Assembly (NCBI GenBank): GCA_022829145.1
Contig: CM040747.1
Span: forward strand, 35,976,052 to 36,040,051
Source of the DNA: Albula goreensis
Lineage: Eukaryota > Chordata > Actinopteri > Albuliformes > Albulidae
Reading direction: 5' to 3'
Length of the DNA stretch: 64,000 bases
Shown: positions 24,601 to 36,724 of the stretch, one piece after another
How the letters are laid out: the number at the start of each line of letters is the position of its first letter
How positions within the stretch are numbered: position 1 is the first letter of the stretch
The notes under the pieces: model-generated
Databases searched by the model: none
Told to the model about the DNA's origin: nothing
The model's input: the letters and a program-made list of their open reading frames with translations, nothing else
Position numbers and translations under genes: made by a program

Positions 24601-26350
24601 GACAAACTGTGACTCACTGTTGACATTCACAGTAGTCTAAATAAAAACAGCGAAGCGCTGCTAACAGTCCGCCTGCCACTGAGTTAAGGCTTGTTGTCGG
24701 CGTTGGAATTCCATATGTGAACGTACTCTACTAGAGTTTGGGCATGGCTGCTTCACAGCTTTGGTTTGCAGTGCTGCCAGCTTGAAATGGAAACCTCATG
24801 AGAGCCCTTTGGAATTTGTGTACCCTGGCTGTCATTAGAGACTCTTTGTACCTGCTGAAGGGTTGCTGTGACCTGGGTATGGGCAGGATTTTAGACCTGG
24901 CACCTTTGCCGTTCCTACTCGTTCCTCGCCTTGAAAGGGATACGATGGACAGTGTGGCATTACTGGCTGAAAACCCACTGGAACGTCCTGTATCCGGATC
25001 AGGACAGAGAGGGCAGACTGGGAAGGGAAGGGGGCTATATACTGGAATACTGCAGTGATTTAGGGAAACGTCCATGATGCTTAATGAAAGGTTTCATCTC
25101 CCATATTGGATGTTTAAAATGCTGGTTAAATATTGGTCTCATGATGTCTTCATGAAAATTGGGTAGTGGTCCTTTTCATATAAAATATTTAAAAGGCAAC
25201 ATCATTGCTTTGGGGGATGAAATCTAATCACTGACCACACCGAAGATATTAATGAATGAAATCCTTGGAGATTCAAGGGATACAATAACTGTTTTACTCT
25301 GTGGATATTCAGTCCTCGTTGGTCTCGGGTCTGCTGATTTTTGGTTTCACTTTCAAAATCAGCAGCCACTTTTGACTGCAAGCCAGCTGAATTTGGTTTA
25401 ATGTGTAATTGGTTGTGTAGATAAGTGAAGTGCCAAATAACCTCATACACCAGCATATCCTGTGGTCTTCTGGGAACAGTGTGGAGGGATCTTGTGGATC
25501 CATGACTTGTGGAATAAAGTAATGAGCTTTACCTCCTGTGGTCTGCCCCCCTCTCTTCCCCACTCCCACCCCTTTTGTTCATGTGCAGATGTTTGGGTTG
25601 TATAAGGGCATTGGCTCTCCGATGATGGGCCTGACCTTCATCAACGCCATCGTCTTTGGCGTCCAGGGCAACACCATGCGCCTGCTGGGTCGGGACACGC
25701 CCACCAACCAGTTCCTGGCGGGCGCAGCAGCGGGCACCATCCAGTGCGTCATCTGCTGCCCCATGGAGCTGGCTAAAACGCGCATGCAGATGCAGGGCAC
25801 AGGCGAGAAGAAATCCAAGCGCAAGCTCTACAAGAACTCGTTGGACTGCCTGCTGCGCATCTACAACCGGGAGGGCATGCGGGGCATCAACCGCGGCATG
25901 GTGACCACGCTCATCCGCGAGACACCGGGGTTCGGCGTCTACTTCCTGGCCTACGACGTGCTCACCCGCTCGCTGGGCTGTGAGCCCGATGACCCCTACA
26001 TGATCCCCAAGCTGCTCTTCGCCGGAGGCATGTCGGGCATCGCCTCCTGGCTGTCCACCTACCCAGTCGACGTCATCAAATCCCGACTGCAGGCGGACGG
26101 GGTGGGCGGGGTCAATCAGTACAGCGGCATCGCAGACTGCGTGCGCCAGAGCATGAAGCAGGAAGGGTGGCGGGTGTTCACGCGTGGCCTCACCTCCACG
26201 TTGCTCCGGGCTTTCCCCGTCAACGCCGCCACCTTCGCCACCGTGACTCTCTTCCTCATGTACATGCGGGATGAGGAGGAGGGGAAGGACTGTGAGCCCA
26301 ACCCTTCCAGGAGCCTCCAGCAGCAGCAGCCTCAGGCATCCAGCCTGTGA
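15673..26350 (+). CDS. slc25a29: Mitochondrial basic amino-acid carrier, SLC25A29 orthologue
   Basis: Four coding exons join in frame: 15673-15700, 19954-19997, 23763-23846 and 25589-26350, giving 305 residues. Donors and acceptors are canonical. The protein starts MDFLAGCIGGAAGVLVGHPF and has three carrier repeats with PFDTVK, PMELAK and PVDVIK signatures. The blocks GLTFINAIVFGVQGN, GAAAGTIQCVICCPMELAKT, WLSTYPVDVIKSRLQADG and LLRAFPVNAATFATVT are near-identical to mammalian SLC25A29. That family transports arginine, lysine and related basic amino acids across the inner mitochondrial membrane. The C-terminal tail (EEEGKDCEPN, then a Gln run) is variable in the family. The 762-nt last exon is GC-rich and carries two and a half of the three repeats. 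Introns 1 and 2 are long (4.3 and 3.8 kb). Confidence 0.95.
17637..17644. promoter_or_regulatory. Second CRE palindrome, slc25a29 intron 1
   Basis: A perfect TGACGTCA occurs in intron 1 about 2 kb after the first. It lies in moderately CpG-containing sequence. It could be an intronic CREB/ATF site or chance. Confidence 0.3.
19302..19329. repeat. Poly(T) tract in slc25a29 intron 1
   Basis: About 27 consecutive T residues. It may be the poly(A) tail of a minus-strand retrocopy, but no recognisable body adjoins it. Confidence 0.6.
21666..21947. repeat. 47-bp minisatellite, six units in exact register
   Basis: Units begin at 21666, 21713, 21760, 21807, 21854 and 21901, a strict 47-bp period without indels. 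The consensus is roughly TGTAACCTCTGAGNTACAA, then CCCAGCTCCCTGAACCGTTA, then a TACACTACA-like end. Units differ by many substitutions, so the array is old, yet spacing is perfectly kept. It lies in slc25a29 intron 2. Confidence 0.85.
24080..24400. repeat. Dispersed repeat family, copy 1
   Basis: It contains CCTCTGATTCAC, GGCAAGGCTGGGCCAATTGT and, near its right end, CACAGCTGGAACTCCCAACG. The first two phrases recur at 36.8 kb and a close variant of the third at 38.9 kb. It lies in slc25a29 intron 3. It may be a SINE-like or MITE-like family; neither a tRNA-type promoter nor clear inverted ends was confirmed. Confidence 0.5.
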
Positions 26351-28053
26351 CTTTGGCTCCCCCTGCTGTGGGGAAATGGAAATGTCCCTGCATGGCTGCT
26401 ATGGTCAGGTGACTCCTCCCTCCCCTTAACCCCTCCTCCTTACAGCTGCCTGATGGAATATATTTTTATAATACATATATAATTATACATATGTGCAGAG
26501 TTAACCTCTATACTTGTAAATATTATGTATCTACGGTTTTATTCTGATTTGTATAAAACTTGTCTTTTTTAAAATGTTTTTATTTCGGAGTTTGCCTTAC
26601 ATTAACATATTTACGGTTTGTGATAATGGAATGTAGCCTTGCTGATGTAAAAAGGAATGTGAGAGTGACGAAGGGAAACTAGCTCTCCCCTCCCCCATAA
26701 AGTCCTCCAGATGGTGAAAATACTACCCTGCTTCCTCTGCCTCTATAGTGTCATAACTCTCCCTTCCTGTCTTGAGCTGGTAGCACCGCTGACCTCAGCG
26801 TTAAAGAGAATCAGGTGAACGATACAGGGTTGATGTCCCCCATTCTGAACACAGAACATGAGTACTGTGGAGGGAGGGAAGGAGTTCATTGGACTGTGGG
26901 TCCGCACACTTGGGGTCATCTCTTCAGAGAGTTTTCCAGAGGCATCGTTTTGTTTTCTGGCAGGTGGTTTTGTGCATTGTGCTCGTTCAGGTCGAGGAGG
27001 CCAATGTTATTTTGTGATTGATCAATTCAGGAAATTCCCCATCCAAACACCCTTGCACATTTGTTTATTTATTCTGGAAGCATGGATGTATGTACAGTAT
27101 GTATTTAGTGTATATGTGGCTGCAAAGTTCAGGAGGGATGTGTTTCTCTTTTTTAAGAGCACCATGGTCACACCCCACCTCTGTATTTATCATCACCCTT
27201 AATTTAAAGCACTGCAGTACTGTGTACTTTTTAATTATTTAATCACAATAGTTTCGGGAACGAGACTTCCAGGCTCCAAATATTATGGAGCATTTGGTTA
27301 GCCAGAGTCTAATACTTATTTTAAAAAGGCATCAAAATCTTTTAATTTCCATTCACATTATTCTATTCCTTTTTGTTTTTGGGTGGGGTGGAGGTGTTGA
27401 AACCTGGGGTTAATGCAGTCTCTGTAGGGCCAGGTGGCTGCTTGAGCTCCCAGTGTTTCTGTGTCTGTTAATGTGGAGTTTTGACTGTCAGAAGCTGAGA
27501 GGAAGAACACCCGGAGCATGACAACTCAACAAATAGGTGCAGTATGTATGGCGTCAACATTATGAATGTGTTGGTTATTGTTTAAGTTGCCAGTAGTTCG
27601 GAGTTGTGTGCTTGTGTAATTAAGAGTTTGGTTACCTGGATGTAGTATCTCTATTCAGGTAGTGAAAAATGGCTTCCTAGAGGAATGATGGCCAGACAGC
27701 AGACAAGCTGACAATCATGCGGTTGTTATAATCCTTTGAAGGTACAATAGGCAAGTACATGCCTCTAATGGTCAAAAGACAAGTTACATAAACAGGTCAA
27801 ATGAAACGATACAATTGTCTATTCCTCCCCCTTCTCTGTGACCTCAGTGACATCCCCACAACTAAACTTTTTTGGGTAGTTTTCATCAAGCCTTCCCAAA
27901 AACAGTGCCAGACCATTCTATTATGAAAGTAAAAGGCTGTGTAAACCCTTACCAGGGATTTTGTTAGTTTTAAGGTATAATGAAAATCTCTCTTTGTCAA
28001 AATTATCAGGATTTTTTTTTCAATTTTACCAGTGGTTCCCAAGTTATGGCAAG

Positions 28054-28055
<2 letters not shown>
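26351..28055. other. slc25a29 3' UTR and downstream sequence
   Basis: A long AT-rich 3' UTR is likely, with AT-rich stretches such as TATTTTTATAATACATATAT shortly after the stop codon. No canonical AATAAA was found in the first kilobase, so the end of the transcript cannot be placed. No other gene was recognised. Confidence 0.4.
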
Positions 28056-28109
<54 letters not shown>

Positions 28110-28122
28110 GTATGTATGTATG

Positions 28123-28178
<56 letters not shown>
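28056..28178. repeat. (TA)n / (TATG)n microsatellite
   Basis: Almost pure TA dinucleotides with an internal GTATGTATGTATG block, ending in a short CACACACA run directly at the edge of the next element. Confidence 0.95.
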
Positions 28179-28180
<2 letters not shown>

Positions 28181-28532
28181 GGTGGTCCTCGACTTACGAA
28201 CGAGTTCCGTTCCTATGACTTGTCGTAAGCCTATTTTCGATGTAAGTCAGAATTTATACATAATTTATACCTAAATTATACCTAAATTAACAGCTTAAGT
28301 CACTCACACTGTACATACAACACATGAAGGACATATAAGATACAGTAATTAAATGAAACATTAACAAAAAAAAAAAAAAAGAGAGGGAACAATTTCTTAT
28401 CTTTATTTCTGTGGTCGTATTTACGAACCAAAACGCTTAGGTCGAAACTAGGTTTTTTAAGTAATTTATGGGAGTGCGTCGTAACCACGAAAATGTCGTA
28501 ACTCGAGACTGTCGTAACCCAAGGACCTCCTG
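28179..28532. mobile_element. Non-autonomous Tigger-like MITE
   Basis: The left end CAGGTGGTCCTCGACTTACG and the complement of the right end CAGGAGGTCCTTGGGTTACG form imperfect inverted repeats of about 20 bp. The interior repeats the theme of 'gtcgtaa' and 'cttacgaac' in both orientations and includes a poly(A) run. The text resembles vertebrate Tigger/pogo MITEs. Insertion was beside or into a TA-rich microsatellite, consistent with TA target choice. Confidence 0.75.
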
Positions 28533-29454
28533 TATATAAAAAAAATGTTTTAAAGTGAATGAAGAAAGGCCAAAAAATGCCTGAAGGCCTAAAAATTGGC
28601 CTAAAGAAATGATCAAAGTGTTTTAGTTCCTGTTTTTGAGGTGTAGAATCCATTGGTCATTTTGTATTGTAAGTTTCTGAAGGGTCCGCTTCAAGGTCTA
28701 AGTTCACAATGTGAGCACGTATATCAAAAAAGTTTCCGTTCTGATTGGATATGTTGTTGCCCATCTAATTGCCATGGTGTAAAAGCATAGCAAAACAAAT
28801 CCAAATTTTATGAATTTTAATTGTCACTGGTACCCTAGCATAGCAGCTACAATATGGTTTTGGATATTTTATTGTAAATCTGTCAATTTTATCACAACAG
28901 TCTAACGTTAGCTGTCATTGTTAGCCAGTGAACACCAGATTCAAAGCTCAAGCATAATTAGCTAGATATTACTGATTACCTTCAGCCTGAGCTTTTAACA
29001 TTATCACTGCTGCTATAGAATTACACATAAATGCAGACTGAGCTGTCAGTTTTCTGGTTCAGACAGTACATCCATGGCCAGCAGCCAGAGTGAGCATACA
29101 TTCACTTCTCCAGTAAGCCATTTATTAGAAATGCAAGCTATGGACAACTGAATATTCCCCTTCCTTTAGTGCATTGCACTATCACTGTAGAATATACTGC
29201 ATATATCAGTTTTTGCTTTGCTGACAGATGAGATCGAGATTTAAATCACCTGATAAGAGCAAATACAGCCCTGGACTGCAAACCCTTCAGCTCCCTTAGT
29301 TCTCTCCATCTCAGAAAAGCCACACTGATGTCCACCCGTCTTGTTCCTTTTCTTGTTTGTTGCTGCATATACCTACCCGTCATCTACATCTCCAGAAGCA
29401 AAGCTGGAGAGAATGGGAAAGAGTTTGCTGCAGGAGTCTTGCTGGTGGAGTCTG
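28533..29454. other. Intergenic, nothing recognised
   Basis: Unique-looking AT-rich sequence without supported genes or repeat ends. Confidence 0.4.
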
Positions 29455-29459
29455 CAGTG

Positions 29460-29665
29460 TTTAATATAGCAACCTCTACAGCAGTGGTTCTCATCCCTGG
29501 TCCTGAGGGGATACAGAGTGTGCTTTCTGTTACTCAGCACTTATTGATCAATAAACACAGTTGTTACATTACCCCAATGGACCTCTGGGTCCTGAAGAGC
29601 CAGTGCTAGTTATTACTTAGCACTTATTGGTCTGATTACACAGCCCCCCGTCTGGGCTCTTCTGT
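29460..29665. repeat. Probable hAT-type MITE fragment
   Basis: The phrase AGTGGTTCTCATCCCTGGTC opens this stretch. It is the typical left end of a common fish non-autonomous element. TCAGCACTTATTG appears twice inside in slightly changed form. The right end was not identified with certainty. Confidence 0.4.
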
Positions 29666-30370
29666 ACTTGATGTGGAATTGCAATTTCACGTGAAAATAG
29701 AATCCAGCATATACTGTACTGCAACTCTCCAGGACCTGTAGTGAGGATGACCTCTCCACAGTTTTTCAATTACAAAGTTCATAATGAACCCCACCCCCAT
29801 TGCCTGGAGCTTTTGAAGCTATAGTTTTTAATAAGCATATGACAATAGCGTGGTCCAGCTACTGTGATTTGAGAACCATATAAACGCCAGGAAGGGGAGA
29901 GACTGTAAGCCAATTAACAGTGAGAGGAAGCGAAGCATAATGGTCTTGGTACAATACTTCAACAGAAATCCTTTCTGTTATGTCTTTAATGTCATATATA
30001 TCCCTAACTTTGGAAATGTTCACTTTGAAATTATCAATAGAAACGGTTACAATTGATGTTCAAAAATGTTTTTTTTTTTTTTTTTTTTTTAAAAGGTCAT
30101 TCTTCCAGCTTCTGAATGGTGAGGTAATGGTTTGTTTGGTTTAGACAGAAGTGATAAAGCATTGTTACAGAATTGCTGACAGCTAGGTTGTCAAACCGTG
30201 TGTAAGCTCTAAAACAACTGTGAAATAAACTGTCTTGTTTCATCATTGTGGTTGTTTTCATTGGTGAGACTAAATCATCTCAAAAATACCCAGGAACAGT
30301 AGGGGAAAGGCACGTTAAGTTTTCTGCCTTTGGCTTTTTTACCTCAGCGACTTGTGATTCAACAGAGGTA

Positions 30371-30837
30371 ATCAGTGGGTGCGGCCCAGTACTCAAATTT
30401 TGTTTCCTCATCTCCTCCACTCATCTCCTCCTCTCCCCTGTGCCCTGGAAACTTATCTATGTGTCCTCCCTCCCTCCACTAAAAAGGTAGGAGACAGGAT
30501 TTCGCCTCCTCCACTCATCTCTTAGTTTCCTCCAAACTAAGGTTATATCAGTGTATCCTATTTTTCACATTTCTGGGTGACATCATTGTGCTCACGACCA
30601 GATTAAAAAATCATTCCATAGAATGTTTTGATTGGCTTAAGTACCCTCGGAATCAGTTTAAGTTACACGACTTCATCAGTAGCCAAGGTTGACTTTGATT
30701 ATGGGGGCTAATCAATTTAGCTGTTCCAATTTTCATTTCATCTCGTTTCCTTGTCTCCTCCACCTCGTCTTTTCCTCCACATACTTCTTGGGTAGGAGAC
30801 GAGGAGACGTGAAAAAGTATTGGAACGCACCCACTGA
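30371..30837. mobile_element. 467-bp element with perfect 13-bp terminal inverted repeats
   Basis: ATCAGTGGGTGCG at 30371-30383 is matched exactly by its complement CGCACCCACTGAT at 30825-30837. Beyond the perfect 13 bp the arms keep similarity (CCAGTACT versus CCAATACT, then CTCCTC-rich text). The interior is rich in TCTCCTCCAC repeats in both orientations. No transposase and no clear target duplication are visible, so the superfamily is open; Harbinger- or hAT-like is possible. Confidence 0.65.
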
Positions 30838-31914
30838 TGGTTTGCTCATTAAGAAAGGACATCTCCAGGTGAAGATTTACTGAGAAGCAATAAACCTGTC
30901 AAGTCAGCCTGGTTTAGGGTCTTTCATTAGGTGCGCTTAAATGTGTGCACTTTATGGTACGAATGCAATTAATGACTCTTACTGTGTCCATTTGTATATG
31001 TGCAGGGACACCCATTAGGTTGCATTCAAAAATCTATAAGAAATTTCATTCTGTTGATTTTTTTTTTTTTTTGATCAGTAGAATAATTAAGTCAAATTAG
31101 TACTTTACACCACTGCTAAGTATTGACATCTAGATCAAACAGAAAGATTTCAGACACTTACTTGATGGAGTTATAGCAAAAAAAAGCACTGGAGAAACTT
31201 TTGACCTTTACATGCATGAGCTTCATTCATAAACCGCTGCCTGGAGTTTGCTCCAGAAGTGACTGCTCCCGCTGCCCATTGCAGATTCAGAGTCACAATA
31301 CTGTATTAGAGTGCATGTAATCAGATTCAGTCGCTCAGCTGTAATGAAGGAGTACATGTACTCAGATTAAGTTACATGACTGTATTAGAGTCCCTGTACA
31401 CAGATTCACAGATACACAGCCATATCAGGTAACAGAGCAGCTAATAAGGACAGAAACGACTACCATGAGTCCATTTGCCTCTGCAAGAAATTAAAATTTT
31501 CCAGTTACTCAATAGTTGTGTTTGATTTTCAACCATGACCCCTGGTCAATATCCAGTCATGAAAACAAACACTGGCTACTTTTTCCATTTTGCATGCATA
31601 TATTAGATTTTACTTGTCTTAGTTCTTGTTCACAATACTGGTAAACCTGTATGTTTATTTAGGCTGTAAGATGGGTGGCTGTACTAAACATACATTTTGA
31701 TATGACAATTGTACAATGTTTGTACAACATTGTTGGGTAATATACAAGACATACTAATGGGATTATAATTGTGATTTTTTGTGGGGTAACATATTTCTTC
31801 TAATGTTTATAGATAGAATAAAATGACCCAGATCTTTTGTTAAGGTGCAGACAACAGTGTTTGACCTCAGCCCTGTTGATGATGGAGTTTAAATAGGTGT
31901 TTATTCCTTCATCT

Positions 31915-31928
31915 CCACCAGAGGGCAG
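31915..31928 (+). promoter_or_regulatory. CTCF consensus match
   Basis: CCACCAGAGGGCAG fits the CTCF core consensus at every position. It stands alone in the gene-poor interval between slc25a29 and the haem-binding gene, where a boundary element would be plausible. Occupancy cannot be judged from sequence. Confidence 0.45.
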
Positions 31929-32084
31929 GGATGGTATTAATTATCTGCCAGAGCAGAGAGGGGCCCAGCAACTTGTTCGTAGTAATAAAAAACAACACGC
32001 TGCGCATTGGTGTTTAAAGGAAGAAGTAACAAGAACTTCTAAATATAATGTTGTTTTAACTATAACGCCTATAAGACTACCTAA

Positions 32085-32310
32085 TTACAGACCTGGGTCA
32101 AATACATACTTGATGTGTTTAAATACTTTAAAATACAGTGTCCGCAAAGTAATTTTTCCAAATTGTTCCAAAACTGTGTATTTAAAATAAATACATTTAT
32201 TTCCAAATAAGTGGCAGTCATCTTAGAAAGTATTTAAAATTATTCAGATACGTAATCATTTTTAAGTATTCAAAATAAATACTTAAAGACTACTTTGTTT
32301 TTAAATGCTT
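32085..32310. repeat. Probable hAT-derived repeat
   Basis: ACCTGGGTCAAATACATACT opens a run of AAATACTT-type motifs that recur in both orientations to about 32,300. This is the usual appearance of a common vertebrate hAT-derived repeat. Boundaries are approximate. Confidence 0.45.
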
Positions 32311-33289
32311 GAGGAGTTCTTACCAAAAAATCTCTTCAAAACAAATGACTCCACATAGAAAAAAAAAATCACTGCAAAATTGGCAAAATGTTCACCTTGT
32401 TTCTGGCCTTTTACATACAGAGCCATGAATACACCCCCAATGGCAAATGTATTAGCACATACAGTATTGATGTATTTAGATTTTTACAGATAAGCTTTAA
32501 GTAATTAAGTAAATAGCAGTGTATTACTGTTCTCAGTCTTGTGTGACTAACCAAGCCCAGTTGGAGCTAAAGCTGGCATGTTATGTGGTGTTCTGAAGCT
32601 CAAGTATCAATATCATCCTGGCTTACACAGATTATCATGCCATGATTACTGGTCAGTCCGCACCACCGTAAATGGGAGAACACAGTACAACAACAAAGTG
32701 TAAATATTTGCACTTTCACTTAACATCTTGTCATAACCTTCGATATTATATTTTTTTTATTTAACTTGCCATCAGTCAAAAAAAGGTGACATAGTCATGG
32801 GACTAAGCAAATCCCAAACAGCAAAGTTAATACCATGAGTGTCAAATTGGCACAATCTGGGTGTCCATATGGGATTCACCAATAATAGGGTCATTGTTAC
32901 AGTTTCTTGAAGGAATACCAGCAATATGATGCTTACACACTTTTTTTCCAACAACACAAAGAATGTAACTATTTTGGATTGGCTGTATGGAATCGCAACA
33001 GGAGCACAGGGCAGTGAATGGAATCATGAACACTTGGTCTGTGATGTCTGTGCATTCAATTCAGTTCAAGCACAAGGCAAAACTTGTGAGTAACCATCTG
33101 TTATCACCCACAGAGATGCTAATCATCCACCTCAATGCAAACAATTTTTCCAGAGTCATTGAACGAATAGTCCTAATATGATTTTTTTTTTAATTCTTGA
33201 TGAGATCCTGGTTCATAGCAGTACTCATATTTATATATTTTTTTTAAATAAACAGGACTTCAGTATGACAGCAAGAAATAATTCTTTAG

Positions 33290-33800
33290 AGACAGTTTAT
33301 TTGGGGCAGAATCAATAAGCAACTTCCGTGGTCATAGACAATATAGAGCAAAGCAAACTCTACAGTTGTGCCATCTGTGAATTCATGATGCCATTAACTA
33401 AGTACAGTTCTCCCACACCTTAAGCACTCATACATCCCCATAAAAGAGCCCACCACTGCATGCTTCACGGAGGGAGTCATACATTTCTCACTGAACTCCT
33501 TTCCCCTTGCGACGTCATGCATTTTGGGCACCAACAGATCAAAAAAGATTGATTTTGGTCTCATCAAACCACAGAATAGATTCCCAAAAACCTTCACCTT
33601 TATGAATATGGCTCTCAGCAAACACTAAACGGACTCTGTACTTTGGCCTCAGCAGTGCTTATAATATGGATGACAACCATGCGTTCCACTTCTCTGCAGG
33701 ATGTGTCTTATTGTATGAGACGAAACAGTCACTGCAAGTTTGGCTTTCCGCAGCTTTTTTTGGATATGAGAAGGATCCTGATCCCTAAGTACAAAGCAAC
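33290..33800 (-). mobile_element. Degraded Tc1-like transposase fragment
   Basis: The minus strand reads RPKSIFFDLLVPKMHDV, then EEFSEKC-like text (KEFSEKCMTPSVKHAVVGS), corresponding to the DETKI..LFG...TVKHGGGSV region of Tc1-like transposases. The GGGS glycines have become AVVGS and stops follow. It is a third, unrelated Tc1 relic in the window. Confidence 0.6.
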
Positions 33801-35130
33801 TGGGTCAGACAGGTTATCCATTCACCACTCTGAAGCTGGAGCCCCCTTTTGATTTTATACTAAAAGGAAACAAAACGAATTTGGTCATAAAACCTGAAGA
33901 GCAACAGATGTCCCCATATTCTGTTACATTCATGGGCAATGGTGAGATCTGAGGTAATTAGGCTTGGCCTACTTCAGTGCTTACAATGATTAAATGAATA
34001 GTTCTGAGAAGTGTTTCATAACCACAAACTAGTCATAGCTGCTTCTGTCAATAAAGAAAAAATGAAAGGATACAGTGAATCTGGGCATGGATGTTGGGCT
34101 GATTTAATGGGGTCGTGATAAACACTGCAATCTGATGGTGTGCTATGTTTCATCTGGAAAGAGCGAGGACAGATTTAGTGGCTCATATGGTTTGAACAGA
34201 GGTAAGATTTCACATAATCTCTGAGTAAGACTATACTCTATCCCATAAAGTAAATAAACAATTCTGTTCTCAAATACTGATAACAAAATGTTTAATGATA
34301 TGCACAGACCCCATTTTATACAATACATTTAGTTTCTGTTACCATACTGATAATAAATGTATAATAAGTAGATTTATGCAAAAGAAGCTGGTTTATGTAC
34401 TGAGTGGTGTTTTACCTGAAGCTCCTCCCAGGACACCATGTCTACAGATTTATATTGGTTACGGAGACCAATTTAGGCCTTATAAGGTACTTCTAGGCTT
34501 GCAAAATGAATAACTTAATTGTTGAGACATAGTAAAAGCCAGTAGGTATTGTGGCCCTTTCTTAACACTATGACATTAAAGTACTCTGTACTTTAAAGTA
34601 CTCATTATGCATGCATGTCTTTAAAAAAAAAAACCCTTGTCTCCAGTTTGTTCTTGCAGCCAGTTGCCACAAAACCGATCTAAACAAGATTTAAACTATC
34701 AGTGTGACTTTTTTTTAATTTATATCGTCATTGGTTTTTAAACAGCTGAGATTTGGTGGAGATTTGTACATGATCATCTACACAGAACCATAAAATGTAC
34801 ATGCTACACCACATTCAGGCATGTAGCCAATGTCCTGAGTGATTTATACAGAGCTCAAGAGCTTTAGGTACACCATTTACACAACAACACACGTAAAGTT
34901 TAACATTAGAGTCCTAGATGGAACTCAGACCAGCAAATTAACACCTATAACAATACTCTTTTTTGTAACTGCCTGTTCATTATAAATTTCTATTTGTGCC
35001 TCATGAGGGAAGCTTTTTTTCAGTTCTTGTGGCAGCAGACTGAGAGAACAAAGCTAAGAAGTCTGTACCACAGACATAAGGCACCAGAGACAAAGCCTGA
35101 GCTAGCACATTTAACAAATATACAAATAAA

Positions 35131-35741
35131 TCATGGTACTAAATAAAACGTTTTTAAAGAGTTGCAGTTGTCCAGGCGGGAGGGTACCGTCACTTGGACT
35201 AGCAGTTGCGTGGCATAGGTGAGAAAGGGGCAGATTCTCCTGATGTTGTACAGGAAGAATCTGCACAACCGGCTCACTGCTGTGATGTTCTCAGAGATGG
35301 TCAGTTTGTTATCAAACACCACTCTGAGGTTCCTGGTGCAGGGTGATGGTAATGGAGAAGTCCAGCGGGGGGGAAGATGGGGCCAGAAAGAAGATGAGCT
35401 TTGTCTTGTCTAGGATGAGCTTAAGATGGGGGGCATTCATCCAAGTCTAGATGTCCATCAGACAAGCAGAGATCCGAGACCTGTGTATCAGATGGAGAGA
35501 ATGAGAAAAAGAGGTGGGTGTCATCCGCATAGCAATGATAGGACAGACTAAGGGCAGAGATGACTGGCCAATGGGAACAGGTATAAAAAGAGAAGAGAAG
35601 TGGGCCAAGGACTGAGCCCTGGGGAACTCCTTTGACAAACTCCTCAGCTCGTGGTGAGGAAGAGCTGAGGCAGCCATCAACTTCAATGAACCACTGTCTA
35701 TCATATACAACTCTGACTTCAGAAAGTAAAAGTACTACCAT
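35131..35741 (-). mobile_element. L2-like LINE reverse-transcriptase fragment
   Basis: On the minus strand, in order: EFVKGVPQGSVLGPLLFSFY, SYHCYADDTHLFFSFSPSDT (the YADD catalytic motif of reverse transcriptase), a KLILDKTKLIFFLA-like block, DNKLTISENITAVSRLCRFF, LYNIRRICPFLTYATQLLVQ and SRLDNCNSL. This is the standard order in L2-type LINEs. Frames are broken, so the copy is dead. It is truncated on both sides. Confidence 0.9.
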
Positions 35742-36724
35742 GTATTTTTTCTACCTTTGCGGTGAAAACTGGTGATTTCACTAAGTAGCCCAGGTACCTT
35801 GCTAAACAGTTATGCTATACTAATTACAACCAGCTGGTTAGGTTCATTGATGGAACAAATGCATGGTAATATTTTCCACCTCTAGTATTAGCTCCTATTT
35901 AAAGAAATCATTCTGAACATTTTGTCCCTGTTGCTAACCAATGGAAATGGAGACAGAAGAGTTAAGAAAGGGTGAGGCCTCCATGTTTGTGGCACTGTGA
36001 TGAGCAATAAAGACAGAAACTTGACTGGAGTTAAAATATCTTTTTTTTTTTTTTTTACAGAAATTTTAGTTAAAAAATATAAGAGAAATTAGGTTCTCTC
36101 ATACCTTTAATATAATGAAGGACACTACAGGCCTAATTGTGACTAGCAGCCAAGTCTGTAACCTTGGAGCTAGCACCAGAACCTGTCTCTGCTTACCAAT
36201 TACAGCTGAAAATAGCCAGCCAGGGGTAGAATTACACCAGCAAAAATGGTTGTTCTGTGGTTACAAGTGATTTACGAAACAAATCACTTATCAACTTGCA
36301 ATGAGGACCAATAACGTCCCAAATGAATGTATGTCTTCTCCGGTTGGGAGAAAAAATGTATTATGTGGAAAAACCAATGTTTGCCTTGGAACATGAGGGT
36401 TAACATAATGTGAATATCTAGCTGGCAAGTTAGCGACAGGTAGAGCTTTTGTAGACAGCCACTACCTTGACCCTCGTTAAGCAGAGGTTACATTGCTTGA
36501 TGATACTATGACTTTTGTGATTCAAAAATGTGAAAAAGTCATTCAACTGCAGCCATGGATTTTCATCTTCATTTTTGTTATCTGTCTCAAGTGTCCTCCT
36601 TCCAGCACAGGACATCGGCAGTGATCATATAGATTGCTCACAGTGATCTGTTTTGGTGCAATGTTTGACATTTGAATTTATTTTGTTATTTATTTTTTAC
36701 AATATTTTTTCCCAGTTTTTTCTC

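Noticed and set aside
27797-28274. Several overlapping frames with Ile-Tyr repeats
   Set aside because: They are translations of the TA microsatellite.
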